Source of the DNA: Dasypus novemcinctus
Taxonomy: Eukaryota > Chordata > Mammalia > Cingulata > Dasypodidae
Assembly (NCBI RefSeq): GCF_030445035.2
Contig: NC_080679.1
Location: forward strand, 118,207,992 to 118,271,991
Reading direction: 5' to 3'
Length of the DNA stretch: 64,000 nucleotides
Part shown: one piece after another, positions 11,518 to 23,400 of the stretch
How the letters are laid out: every line of letters begins with the position of its first letter
How positions within the stretch are numbered: the first letter of the stretch is position 1
The notes under the pieces: model-generated
What the model saw: the letters and a program-made list of their open reading frames with translations, nothing else
Database searches by the model: none
Told to the model about the DNA's origin: nothing
Program-made: the position numbers and the translations under genes

Positions 11518-11615
11518 GGGGAGTGGATACATCTCAAGTGATTGAGCACCTGCTTCCCATGTATAAGGTCCTCGGTTTGATCTCTGGTACCTCCTAAAAA
11601 CAAACCCAAAAAACC
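11518..11615 (+). mobile_element. Monomer tRNA-like SINE 3 of cluster
   Basis: Head 'gagtggatacatctcaagtg', B box 'ggtttgatctctgg', A-rich tail. Confidence 0.8.
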
Positions 11616-11628
11616 AACTCTTACTGCA

Positions 11629-11715
11629 GAGGGGATATAGCCCAGTGGTTGAGCACCTGCTTCCCATGTATGAGAGCCTGGGTTTCAATCCCTGGTACTG
11701 CCTCAGAAAAAAAAC
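11629..11715 (+). mobile_element. Monomer tRNA-like SINE 4 of cluster
   Basis: 'ggggatatagcccagtggttg...gggtttcaatccc' keeps recognisable A and B boxes and an overall tRNA-Ala-like layout. Followed by an A run. Confidence 0.85.
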
Positions 11716-13294
11716 AATGAGAGACTAAAAAGGTACTTATAAATTAATTATAGCAAAAATTAAAGCAAAATAGCATAAATTAAAACAAAAATAAATTAAA
11801 AATATAAAGAACAAAACTGTTGAAAATACAATTGAAGTACTCAGAAAGTAGCTAAAGATATAAAGGAAAATAAAAAAATTAATTTAGAAGATCAGTCCAA
11901 AATGTCCCTATCCAAATAATAGCTGTACTGTTAAGAAAGGAGAGAAAAAAAATGGAAATTATCAAATAAAGAAAAAAAGTATCCCAGAAAAGAAGATACA
12001 AGTTTCCAGATTAAAAGGGCCCATCAAGTGCTCAGAATAATTGGGAAGACTTCCTTGAAGGCATATCATTGTGAAATTTCAGTACACCACAGAAATAGAG
12101 AAGACTCCACAAATTTCCAGAGAGACAGAGAGTAAAGGAAAGAGAGGGTGAAGGGTATGGGGAATGGTGAGAATATATAATGACAAAGATATCATATGTA
12201 CAAAGAATCAAGAGTCAGAATGGCGTTATATTTTTCAATTCTAAAAATGCCTTCAAAAATCTGAAGAAAAACAATTTCCGACGTAGAATTCTATACACAG
12301 CCAAACTATAAATCAGGGGTATGGTAAAATAAAAATATTTTCAGACATGCTAGTCCTTGAAAAAATTTACTTCCCCAAGCACCCTTTCTCAGGAAGCTAC
12401 CAGAGGATATGCTAACAAAATGGTGGAAATCAATAAAGAGAAGGCATGGGATACAGAAAACGAAGGAAGGATGGCAAAGGAAGATCTTAGAGTAAAAGCT
12501 ATGCAGCAGGCCTGGAGACAACCAGTCCACTATGGAGAAGGCAGAATCTGCCAGTAAACATTTCTTCAAGAAAATGAAACTAGACACATACTACCGCATA
12601 CATTTCAGTGTTCTGAAAGTAGACTGGAGAAAGAGTTTGGGGTTAGATTAGTGATAAATACATAAAGGAACATGCTAAAAAAAAAGAAAACATTCTGCAG
12701 GAAAGGAATGAAACCATGGAATCAAAACAAGGTGAATACTCAATATAGACCTTTGCAACAACTATACTGGGATGAGGAGAAAGCAGGGATTAGGTGGGGT
12801 TGGGAGATAGGCATGTGGGTGGGAACAGAGGAGGGATAAACATTAACTAATCCATTTTTATCAACCACAGTGGGAAAATCAATAGAAATGCCTAAAAGTG
12901 AAAAATCAAGAAATAGAAATATAAGCATGTTTCTTAGCGAGCTAGGGAGGTAAATACCACAAGAATCAGCTAAAAGTTTAAAATGACTTCCTGGGAATGG
13001 GAAAATAATGAAAGCATGGGACAAACAGTACAGGGCAGAGGGGATAGCTCTTTTGTATAAGTCTCACAGAGCTATAAAGCTTTAAGCTATGTGCATGTAT
13101 AACTATCATATAATAAAAACTAGATTAAAATGACACACACACACCCAAAGAAAAATAGAAAAGCAAGACACTTAAGATTAGAGATGAATTTACCATGAAG
13201 CTAATGAAACTTAAGCTTCAAGGCTCCTGTGAGCACTAGAAGTTGATGGAAGATGTACAGTGTCCTAGGTGAGGAGAAGCAGCTTAGTGCCATT
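11716..13294. other. Intronic, nothing recognised
   Basis: A-rich on the plus strand. Parts (about 12020-12360) look like decayed LINE-1 but I cannot place them. No exon with conserved coding seen. Confidence 0.4.
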
Positions 13295-13303
13295 AGAAAG
13301 CCT

Positions 13304-13622
13304 TTTTTTTTTTTTAAAGATCTTTTTATTTATTTCTCCCCACCCCCTTGTTGTTTGCACTTGCTGTGTCTGTTCTTCTTCCTGTTTCTTTTAGGAGGCA
13401 CCAGGAACCAAACCTGGGACCTCCGATGTGGAAGGGAGGCACTTAATGGGTTGAGCCACCTCCGTTCCTCACTTTGTTTGTCTCTTATGCTTTTTCTTCT
13501 TGTGCCTCTTGTTGCATCAGCTTGCTATCTTACTCATCTTCTTTAAGACACACCAGGAATCAAATCAGGGACCTCCCATGTGGTAGGCAGGAGCTCAATT
13601 ACCTAAGCCACATCCACTTCCC
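13304..13622 (-). mobile_element. Dimeric DAS-type SINE, minus strand
   Basis: Poly(T) start, two reversed heads ('ttgagccacctccgttcc' and 'ctaagccacatccacttccc'). Flanked by agaaagcct at 13295-13303 and 13623-13631. Confidence 0.9.
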
Positions 13623-14054
13623 AGAAAGCCTGTCAATATAAATTTCCTAAAGATATTTCAGAAGGAAGGGACCTGAATCTCCAGAATTCCAATAGTTCAT
13701 TGTGATTTTGCATTTTAGGTTATTACTTTTGTATCTGTCAAGGATATATGTTTAATCCAATATATCCAACATATCCATGCACTCTGTCATATAAGAAATA
13801 CTAAAACAAATAATATTTCTTAAAATTAAAACATGAGGAAGTATTCTTCAAGCACTGTCAGGTGAAAAAGAACAGAGTACCAAAATATAAACTGTGCCAG
13901 TTATGTAAAGCACACATATGTACAGAGAGAAAAGATGGGATATACACCCAAGCATTACATTTTTTCTTGAATTTTAATACTTTACAACAAGAAAAAAAAT
14001 TGTCTTAAGTACATCATTAAATAAAATGATGACTCTTAGCACAAATACAAATAA

Positions 14055-14315
14055 CAGTTAAAACTTATTGGTCACTTATTACTATGAGCCAGGCATTATC
14101 GTATGTTTTTTAAACTTAAGAAGTATTTAATACTTCCAACAAACCCATGAAGGAGGTTCTACTACATGCCCATTTTACACGTAAGAAAACTGAAGCACTG
14201 AGATGTTAAGAACCTTACACAAGGTCACACATTTAGTACACAGAGAAGCTAGAGTTGGAAGTCAGTTTGACACCAGACACTATGCCCTTAACCTCCACGA
14301 TGAACTGCCTCTCAA
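14055..14315 (+). mobile_element. MIR
   Basis: Core 'ttactatgagccaggcattat' and 'cccattttacacgtaagaaaactgaagcac...aaggtcacac' match MIR. Its position directly after exon 15 argues that this stretch is intron rather than 3' UTR. Confidence 0.85.
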
Positions 14316-14397
14316 CTAACTATGGAAAATCATTCTGTATTTGAATATTACAAGAGTAAAAATCTTGTTCAAATCTAACAACAGCTCATATACAAAC

Positions 14398-14491
14398 CTG
14401 GGCTATGGACAACAGCTAACTCGCTCCATCCTCCTGAGAGACACCGTGCATAGGAATGAGACTCTCACACTGTTCGCTGTCTTCTGGGACT
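14398..14491 (-). CDS. SLC35F5: SLC35F5 coding exon 15 with stop codon (14416-14418)
   Basis: Coding part is 14416-14491, residues 500-524: [17 protein letters not shown], then VSQEDGAS and TAG. Acceptor ttttcttAAG|AGTCCC. The C-terminal tail is hydrophilic and cytosolic by family topology. After the stop, CCCAG|GTTTGT at 14398/14397 is a possible donor; because it is under 50 nt from the stop it would not be expected to trigger nonsense-mediated decay. Immediately beyond it the sequence becomes a MIR repeat, as expected for intron. If that donor is not used, the exon simply continues as 3' UTR. Confidence 0.9.
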
Positions 14492-17400
14492 CTTAAGAAA
14501 AAAGGCAGTGGTTAAGTAAAGCTTTAAATCTGAAAAGAACTCTTAAAGATTATCTATGCTATTGGCTGAAGCCAGTAAAGACAAGATGCAAGTTCACAGC
14601 AGAATCAAAAGCAGAGTGAGATCTCCCAAAAACTGGTCCCAGGTTTTTTTTAGAGTAAAATGTAAAAAGCCTTCTCTCTTAAAAAGCACTTGTAGGAAAG
14701 TGAACTTGGCCCAATGGATAGGGCATCCACCTACCACATGGGAGGTCTGCGGTTCTAACCCCGGGCCCTCCTTGACCTGTGTGGAGCTGGCCCATGTGCA
14801 GTGCTGATGCACACAAGGAGTGCCATGCCATGCAGGGGTGTCCCCCGCATAGGGGAGCCCCACGTGCAAGGAGTGCGCCCCGTAAGGAGAGCCACCCAGC
14901 GCAAAAGAAAGTGCAGCCTGCCCAAGAATGGCGCTGCACACACGGAGAGCTGACACAACAAGATGATGCAACAAAAAGAAACACAGATTCCTGGTGCTGC
15001 TGATATGGATAGAAGCAGTCACAGAAGAACACACAGCAAATGGACAGAGAGAGCAGACAATGGGGGGTGAGGGGGGAAGGAGAGAGAAATAAATAAAATA
15101 AATTAAAAAAAAAAAAGCACTTGTAAAAGGAAATTTTCAGGCAATTCTATATGTTGTGAATTATGTACAAACCAATAAAAGTATTCTATAGCTAAATTCG
15201 TAGTTTATTTGGCAAAATAAGAATAAGTACTTTGGTTTTACCTGAGGATTCAAATGAAAAAAAAAGTTAAATTATTTTATCACCCAAAGAATCTGAAAAA
15301 TTTTTTTTATTTTTATCAGGCATAGTACATCTATAAATTATAATCTTTCAATAATTTCTTATAAAAATCTCTACAGGAGTGGGTATAGCTCAGTGGTTGA
15401 GCAACTGCTTCCCATGTACCTCTGAATTCGATGTTTTCTGCATATAAAGGCAAAAATTCTTCTGATTCCTATCATCACAGGATCCCAATTATTATAGTGG
15501 CATAAGAGAGTTACAATAAAAAATGAAAAGAAGACAGGGATAGCCCCTGCAAAAAATAACCAAGAAAACTGCACCTAAAAATAAAAGAGAAAAAAAAATT
15601 ATCATCAATAAGACAATTTTCCCATTAACATAAATTTCCCATTTATGAAAACTAGCAGAAGTAATCTAAAATACTAAGAAGATAATATTATTATTATTAA
15701 ATGTAAGTTTTCAGGACTTCAACTTACAATTCCACTTACCTCAAAATTACCAACAATAATTTTTCTTACTTGGAAAAACAGCCTAAAGCAAGAAGACATG
15801 CTGTTTATCCACTATGAGAGTTTCTGCTTCAGTCTTGCACACCATTTTGCCCACTTCCTGTTCAGTGTTCATTGCCTATTCTCAAATTGATCCCTCCTCC
15901 TCGGTTTCACCTTCAGAAACTCACATTTTAAAAAATTATGTTTTTTTTTCAAAGATGGTACTAAAAGTGAATGAAACTCCAAGTGTAACCCTAGCAAAAC
16001 TTTTATTAACAGTTTGCAACAAATTTTAATCCTGACACTCAAAACCATTAGCTAACAGCAAATGAAGAAAAGTTCAAAACAAAATGACCAGATAAAACAA
16101 AAAAAATATTTTTACTAAGAAAATGTTAGCCGAAAACAAGTTAAACCTCAGCAGTAAAAAACCTTTATAAGTCACCAAGTCTAATTCTCTAATTCATAAT
16201 TTTACCAAGTTTATCAAGAAAATTAAAAATAATGAAATCCCATAAAGTCACCACACACAAAAAGATCCTTCTTCCCTTTCACTGATTTACTTTCACTACC
16301 TTAGAATTTTGACTAAGGGTCAAAAGCAAATGCACTGATCAACTATTTAGACTTGTGCAAAACACTGGTGGTTTACTTTAAGAATGATGATGAAAACAAA
16401 AAATGATGAAAATACTACTCCTATCTTTAGGAAAGGGAAAATGTGCTTAGCCTCTTTTGAGTGTTAAAAAGAGATTTGAAGTCATAGGCAATGCTCCCTC
16501 TGGTGGAAAACAGACCCTATTCCATTTCATAGCATCACTAGTCAGAGCAAGGGACATTTGTGAGAATGTTTTTTTATGAGGGACGCAAAATGAGTAATAC
16601 AAGAATAATCACTCTGACATTTTTTTAATGCACAGATCTTATTTGTATGCTACACACATAAAGGCTGAGTCACCCTAGGAAGATCCAGGAATGAAACAAT
16701 CATTAAGAAAAACTAAAATGCCTTTATATTGTTATCAAATTATCAGTAAATGATAACACATACTTGGAATACTTGCCAGAGTTTAAAAATCTACAATAAT
16801 GACCCAATACCAAAAAAAAAGTATGAAAACATATGAATAAAGAGGGTTAAAAATGCAGATATAGTTAATAAAATGATTTCATGAACATTCAAATAAAAAC
16901 CTTATATCATAAGTAAACTTAAAAGCAAACTTTAAAATACATCATACTTGATATCCAGTTGGATAAGCTCTAGATGACTCTTAAAGACTAGGTTCACTTT
17001 AATAATGCAATAATTTATGTTTTGCCACATAATAAAAAACTTTAAATTTGGTTTCCAACAAGCTATCAAAACAATGAAAAGAAATGAAGACATTTATTAG
17101 CAAAGAAAACTGCCTATATAAACCAAAAGAATCTAATTCCTCAATATGTCTAAAACAAAATCTGAATGTGATCAGGAAAGCTTCATATTGCACAAAATAT
17201 CAAATATAAATAGGATAAAATAATTTGTTTCAAGCATAATAAATAATGCCAATAAATGCTAAAACTTCAGAAACGACATACAAATACGCCTGGCTATTAG
17301 AACTAAAAAGTCTATGAAATTTTGTATGATCTATGTATCTTTTTAAAAAAAAAAAGATAATTTTAAAAATGGAAAAAAAAAAAGTCTGCGAAAGTGGAAT

Positions 17401-20400
17401 ATTTCTCCTATCATGTTTCTGTTACAGCTCTTAGACTATTTTTTACAGGTGTCTGGTTGGGTCTCTACTCTCAGTCCCCACCAAAGGCCACATACTCATT
17501 TAACTGGTTTCCCAGTTCTAGATGTAAAGACAATTAAGAAAAGACTGTTTGATTATGTTGCTCTAATCAGTTATGTTTACAGAAACATTTCCCTTTTCTT
17601 ATGTTTTGCCATAAAATCATTTACTAAAATTAGATCCTCTGTGAAGTTCTGTAAGAAAAGTCCCTGGAATTAATCTTCTATTTGTTTTTCAAATCCTTAA
17701 ACAATGATGTGTTAAAAATATCAATATAATAAAAGCTAATTTATACAGAAGTCTACCAAAATCCTCTAAAATAAGCCACACTTCCCATTTCAATTTTGGT
17801 TGATATTCAGAATTATGATTCCTGAGAGGTAAAAGGACCTGGATATTATTTAAATCTCTAAAAGAACCAAGTGATGTTCAACTTTAGTATATATGCTAAA
17901 ATATCCACATTCTTTGAAAATACACAGTATATAAGAAAATTCTCAATTAAGGAGATTTCCATTCTTTAACCATGACAAGTAAGAATTTACTGTGCCATAA
18001 AACAAAATTAAATATCAGCTCAGAAATGTTTTTTAAATAAAGAGGCACATACAGTACAAATTACTGAGAGTATTTTGCCTTTGTCCTAAAACCTGCACAA
18101 AACCTCAATAAAAACAGATTTAAAAATCTGAATATAGCCTCTACAAATTATAAGCCTATGAGCTTTTAAGTATTTCCCTCTTCAAATTACATTAAACCAA
18201 ATTTATGCACACACACCCCTTTTTGTTACTTACTACTTGGTTGTTAAAAGCTTACAAATATTGGACCAAGTGATAAATGACTACAATACATCTTTTAACG
18301 TTAGCTAATGGCACACCTCTTTTCTTCCTGTTACCCTCAGAACACTGAAGAAATGCCTCCCCCTTCTAGGCTGCTGGTAGGTAAGGATACCCCAGATTCT
18401 CTTTGTATTTGTCACAAGAACCCCCACACCCAGACCAGGACTTCACAGAAGAGGGAAGAAGTACTTGCTGTGGTTGATGGAAATGAGCATTCACTGTGAA
18501 GCAACATTATACATGTGGTGCTTCTATCTATAGTAATATTAGGATAATTTTAAGGAACCTTTGGCATTTACCCTAGAAATTAAACTGCTACTACTTATAT
18601 GTTAAAAAAATCAACTGCTTCAGTGGACTGACTTAGCAAAGAACATTTGAAATATAATCAGCTCAAAAACTGAAGAACTATTATATAGAGATAATGCCCT
18701 TAACTCAGAAACTTAGAAAAAAATTGAAAAGCTAAAAAAGAGTATCAATTTTTTAATAACTTTTTATATTTCTACATAGTAAGCACCTCGATATTTATTA
18801 TATTCCCAGTTGTTCTCATACTATGTAGTTACATCCCTTAACATTTATTAGCTCTGTTTTAATAATATACCTAAAACCTCTTATAGTTTGCCTTACCTTT
18901 TGCATACACATGTCAGCTATTATGGACAGAGGTATTGTAAGGCTTAGTGCAAGTGTGCCTATCAATGACGAGGTAAGAAAGCAGCCCCTACAAAAACAAG
19001 GAGAAAATATACATTTCCACATTTTAAAAAAGAACCAAAGGAAAACACTGAATAAAGATTTTCTATCCTAAAATACAGACTTAAGGAGCAAAAGTAAAAG
19101 CTGAGGAAGGACTAAGACATAACAAAATTATCAAGATTCTTAAAGTTTATCTTCAAATATTAAAAATCCACATATATAAAAACAAGTATAAAAAGTTCAA
19201 AGTACTTCAATACTCTTTTCAAGATCTACTTACAGATTATACTCAACTTTATATGTACAGTATATATTTCATTAACTCTTTTAAACTGTCAAATAGAGCT
19301 TTACAGTTTTATAATAACGATACATAGCAAAGCAAACAGCTTTATTTAGATTGCAGGACAATACCTTACAACACTGACTTATTTGACTCTGTCACGAAAG
19401 CAAAACATCTCAGTCTCAGGAAAACTAAAATAGTCTTTACATGTGTGTTTTTCTTTTAGTTTGTATTAGCACAAAAAAAAATTGAGTATTTTTTTTAAGG
19501 ATATTTCCTTGTTGTCTATGTTTTTTTTTAGCAATCGTCCTGATCAAAAGCCAAGCTCTTAATGTTATTTTCACCTTGAATTTGATATCAATGTTGGTAT
19601 GGAATTTTGAAAAATCAATCTGCATATAATTTCATTTAGATTTACTGGAAGGAAAATATTATACCAAAGAGAGACAGCCATTATAGAGCCTGATAATCTG
19701 GGTGTATAAGAGGAAAAAGAATTATAGGCCAAGATAAAACCAGAATGTGTAGAATTAAGAACAAAGACTCATGGAAGTTAGAGGCAAATAAATTCTAGTT
19801 CAGTATATTTTAGGATTAATAATGGTGCCCTGCAATAAAAGGAGCTATTTCTTGATAAAGTGTCACAAGAAGTATTCAACAGAAGCTGGCCCATTAGCTC
19901 TTAGTGATGTGGTAAAGAGAATTTAAGAGTTTGTGGTTTCATGAGCTCCTCTGTGAAAAGAAGGTTCAGGGGTCAAATAAGTTTTTAAAATGCAGCACAT
20001 GTTCTTGGAGATTTACAATGCAAAGTACTATAATAAAGAGTCTGAGAGGCAGTGTAAAAAAGAAACCTGTCTGACTTGATCCAGCTTTTTCCAAGATAGC
20101 TGATGCATTTGAGGGACATACACATTGGGAAATGCTGAGACAGAGAATTATATCTTATTATCTAACATCTATATTAGTACATGGACTTAAAAGCACACTT
20201 AGATTTTTTTAAAAAGTAAGCAATGCGATAAGTGCACACCTTTAACAAAAATTTCATCAACTGCACTTTTACATCGGTAATATACCACACAGGACTTGAT
20301 TAAATAAGCTGACATTTATTGTTCTTTTATAGTGAAATATACATTACCTTTGCCTCTCCCAAAAAAAATCATCGAATGTGCAAAGATTATGGCTTTTGAT

Positions 20401-23400
20401 TTAAATATTTCTTTATGACATAAAGGAGACAAAATATGTAGACATGATTCTTATACTTGTTCTGAGTTAACACCACCACCTAGAATTTGAGGGATGTAAT
20501 GTCTGCTTACTGATTAACCTACTGCTACTGACTTGTTATCATAAGTACTCTGAAAGGCCTCAGTGTAGAGGTATATCTGAAAAATACAGCTTCTTGAGGT
20601 CCTGAAGAATCCATCCTAAGTAAGGATAAACAAAGCTTTGATCACAATGTATGACTTTGAGTGTCCAATTTAACTATTTCACAATAAACACTCAGATACA
20701 AATGGAAATATAAATGGTGTTCCCTCTCTGGTGAATGATTTTGCAACTATCAAAATTTCAAGTCCACATATGTTTTGACTCAGTATTTTCCACTCAAAAG
20801 CATATATCCTATAAAATAAGTGGACAGATATGTGAAGATACATGAGGATGTTCAACATCTTATTATTTCCAAACAAAAGGTTGGAAACATTAAATGTCTC
20901 TCAGAAAGCAACTGATTAAACATATGCTATATCCACTGGATATATTCCATGGATTGGAATATTATGAAGCCCTCAGAAAAAAATGAGTTGAATCTAAGTG
21001 CTGATGTGTATGGATTTTCAAGACAACAATTTGTGGAAAATGCCAAGTACATAAAAATACACATAATCTACTCTTGTTTAGAGGTTAAATAAATAAATCT
21101 TTTTAAAAAAAAAACAACCACCCATTCATGATATTGCCTTCAGACTATTTTAAGATAACTTTAACAATTCACTTTAAAAATACATTAACATCACAAATTA
21201 ATCAGAGTTTATATATCTGGCTTACCCATATGAAATGTTCTGAGAATAAACAAGACAAAAAAGTCCATGAACAACCAAACAGATGATCTCAATGTCCAGA
21301 CTCCTAAAGCAAAGTCCCCCAGGTTCAGAACTGGTACATTAATACTTGGGATGCAAATCAAGTACATTTGGATGTCCATTAGATAAACTAATAAACCATA
21401 AGGTAATAAATAAACAGGACCTACCACAACCACAGGAACTCGGAGAGAACTGTTCCAATAAGGCCATTAATGACAATGCACATTAATACTACTTTATTGG
21501 GAAACTCAAAGTCTTCAAATCCAGTATAATGAAGTAAAAAGAAACCTGGCCATAAGAGCAGCAAATTAAACAGACCTACAAAACCTAAATATATATAAAA
21601 GAGAGAAAAATTACTCATTATGACTTATTTAGATTTTCTAGACTTAGAAAACATTAGAAAACATTAGATTTTGTACCAAGGGTTCCAACAAGTTTCCTTA
21701 ATGTAAATTTGTTTGTTTTAAAGTCAGTCCCATGAATATCTGAACACTAGCAAAACTGTATGAAACACTCACTGGGGATCAATGAGTCTTTGAGGCTCAA
21801 CTATCTACAATGTATGGAACAACTACATTGTACTACTACTGCGGTCATTTAAATGTCGAAAAAAATAAAATAATTTGAAGAGAAGGGATTACTGATTTTA
21901 ACAACTAATAATATGCAGTCTATGGCAGTTTGGAATTATTTTTGAATTCCAAAAAGAGTTTATAAACTGGTCTGTACCTCTAGGCTTCCCCTTCTTTATC
22001 TTGCTTCCCTCACTCCCTTATCAGGTTTTCCTGCAGAGCACTCCCTCAATAAATTACCTGCACTGAATCCCTGTCTCAGATTCTGCTTCTAAGGAAGACA
22101 ACTTAAGATATATAGCAAAAAGAAAATAAAAACAAACAAAAGAACATATAGAAGGAACTCGTGACCTCAAAATGCTTGAATAACATTAAAAACTGTTCTA
22201 ATTGAAACACCAAAAGTGGGTATATCTATTTTCCGGTCCAGAACTGCCAAGGCTATGAAATCCCATATAAATTAACAACGAGTCACACAGTCCACAGTCC
22301 TCATTTATTCTCTACAGACTAATGTTCAAATGGCTTCACCTATACTACAGACCCTCCAGAACCTGGTCCTGCATACCTTCCTGCTCTTCCCTGAGGAGAA
22401 CCCTCCAGCACAATCATATTCATACACTCAGTTGTACTCACTGTTTCCTGAAATGCCTCTGCTCACACTCCCTTGCCCAAAGAACCCTCTACATCCCAGT
22501 CCTAACTACTTCTTCTCATCCAAATCCTGTCTATTACAAAACCAAAGTCAATTAAGCAATTTTTCTTACAAGTTGTCAATGATTAAAAAAAAAAAAAAGT
22601 GCCACTGACCTAACCATTTATTTACCTATAAGGAGAACACTCAAAGAATATTAGCATTCCATTCCATTCCAGATGGAATTGTCTATAACTCTGTAATAAG
22701 ACGCCATTAAAGCACTCTTTATTTTTTTTACAAGTAGATCTGCTGAATTCTATACTTAAAAGGAACTTGAGCTGGCAACCACCCAGTCTGGTGGTTTTCC
22801 AAATGTTATATTTTTGCTTATCTTTAGGTGCAGGTATTTAAACTATTTTTAGCAGAAAAAAAATATTTTCTACAAATTAAATTGATGCAGAAACCAAGCA
22901 AACCCTTCCACTTGAAGGAGCAAAGAATGTATAAGAACCAGGGCCACGTGTAACTCCACTTCCCCCAATCCTCCCAGGAGCAAGTCCAACTTTCTCATTT
23001 TTCAGATGAATATAATATAAACGACATTACAAAAGCTAGAATCCAAGCTTCCTGATTCCCTGTAAGGAGCACTTAAACCTTCGTCAACAGGCTTTCTTGA
23101 TTTATTGATATTCAGTTATCTTTGGGAAGATACCTTGTTAATATGCTTTTCTTTACAACCCACAAATGCCACAAGTTCTTTCCTGGGCTGATTTTAAGCA
23201 AAGGAGAATTTATAAGTCATAACAGGTAGTTTATTAAAATAGATGAACTGATGCTAATTGGGTAATTTGACAATCAGTCCATAAAAGAGTCTGTCTTCAA
23301 GATAATGTGCACATGCAAAGCTTTTAAATGGCTCTACAATCTTTAGGGAAAATAAGCAAATAGATTAAAACAGTATTACTAATACCACCTTAGGGCAGTT

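Noticed and set aside
11629..11700. Possible functional tRNA gene
   Set aside because: A and B boxes are kept, but the acceptor stem does not pair well and an A-rich SINE tail follows; many similar copies exist.
22322..22608. Two overlapping plus-strand frames of 77 and 92 codons
   Set aside because: No homology recognised, within intron 11, Pro/Leu/Ser-rich by composition and without splice sites.
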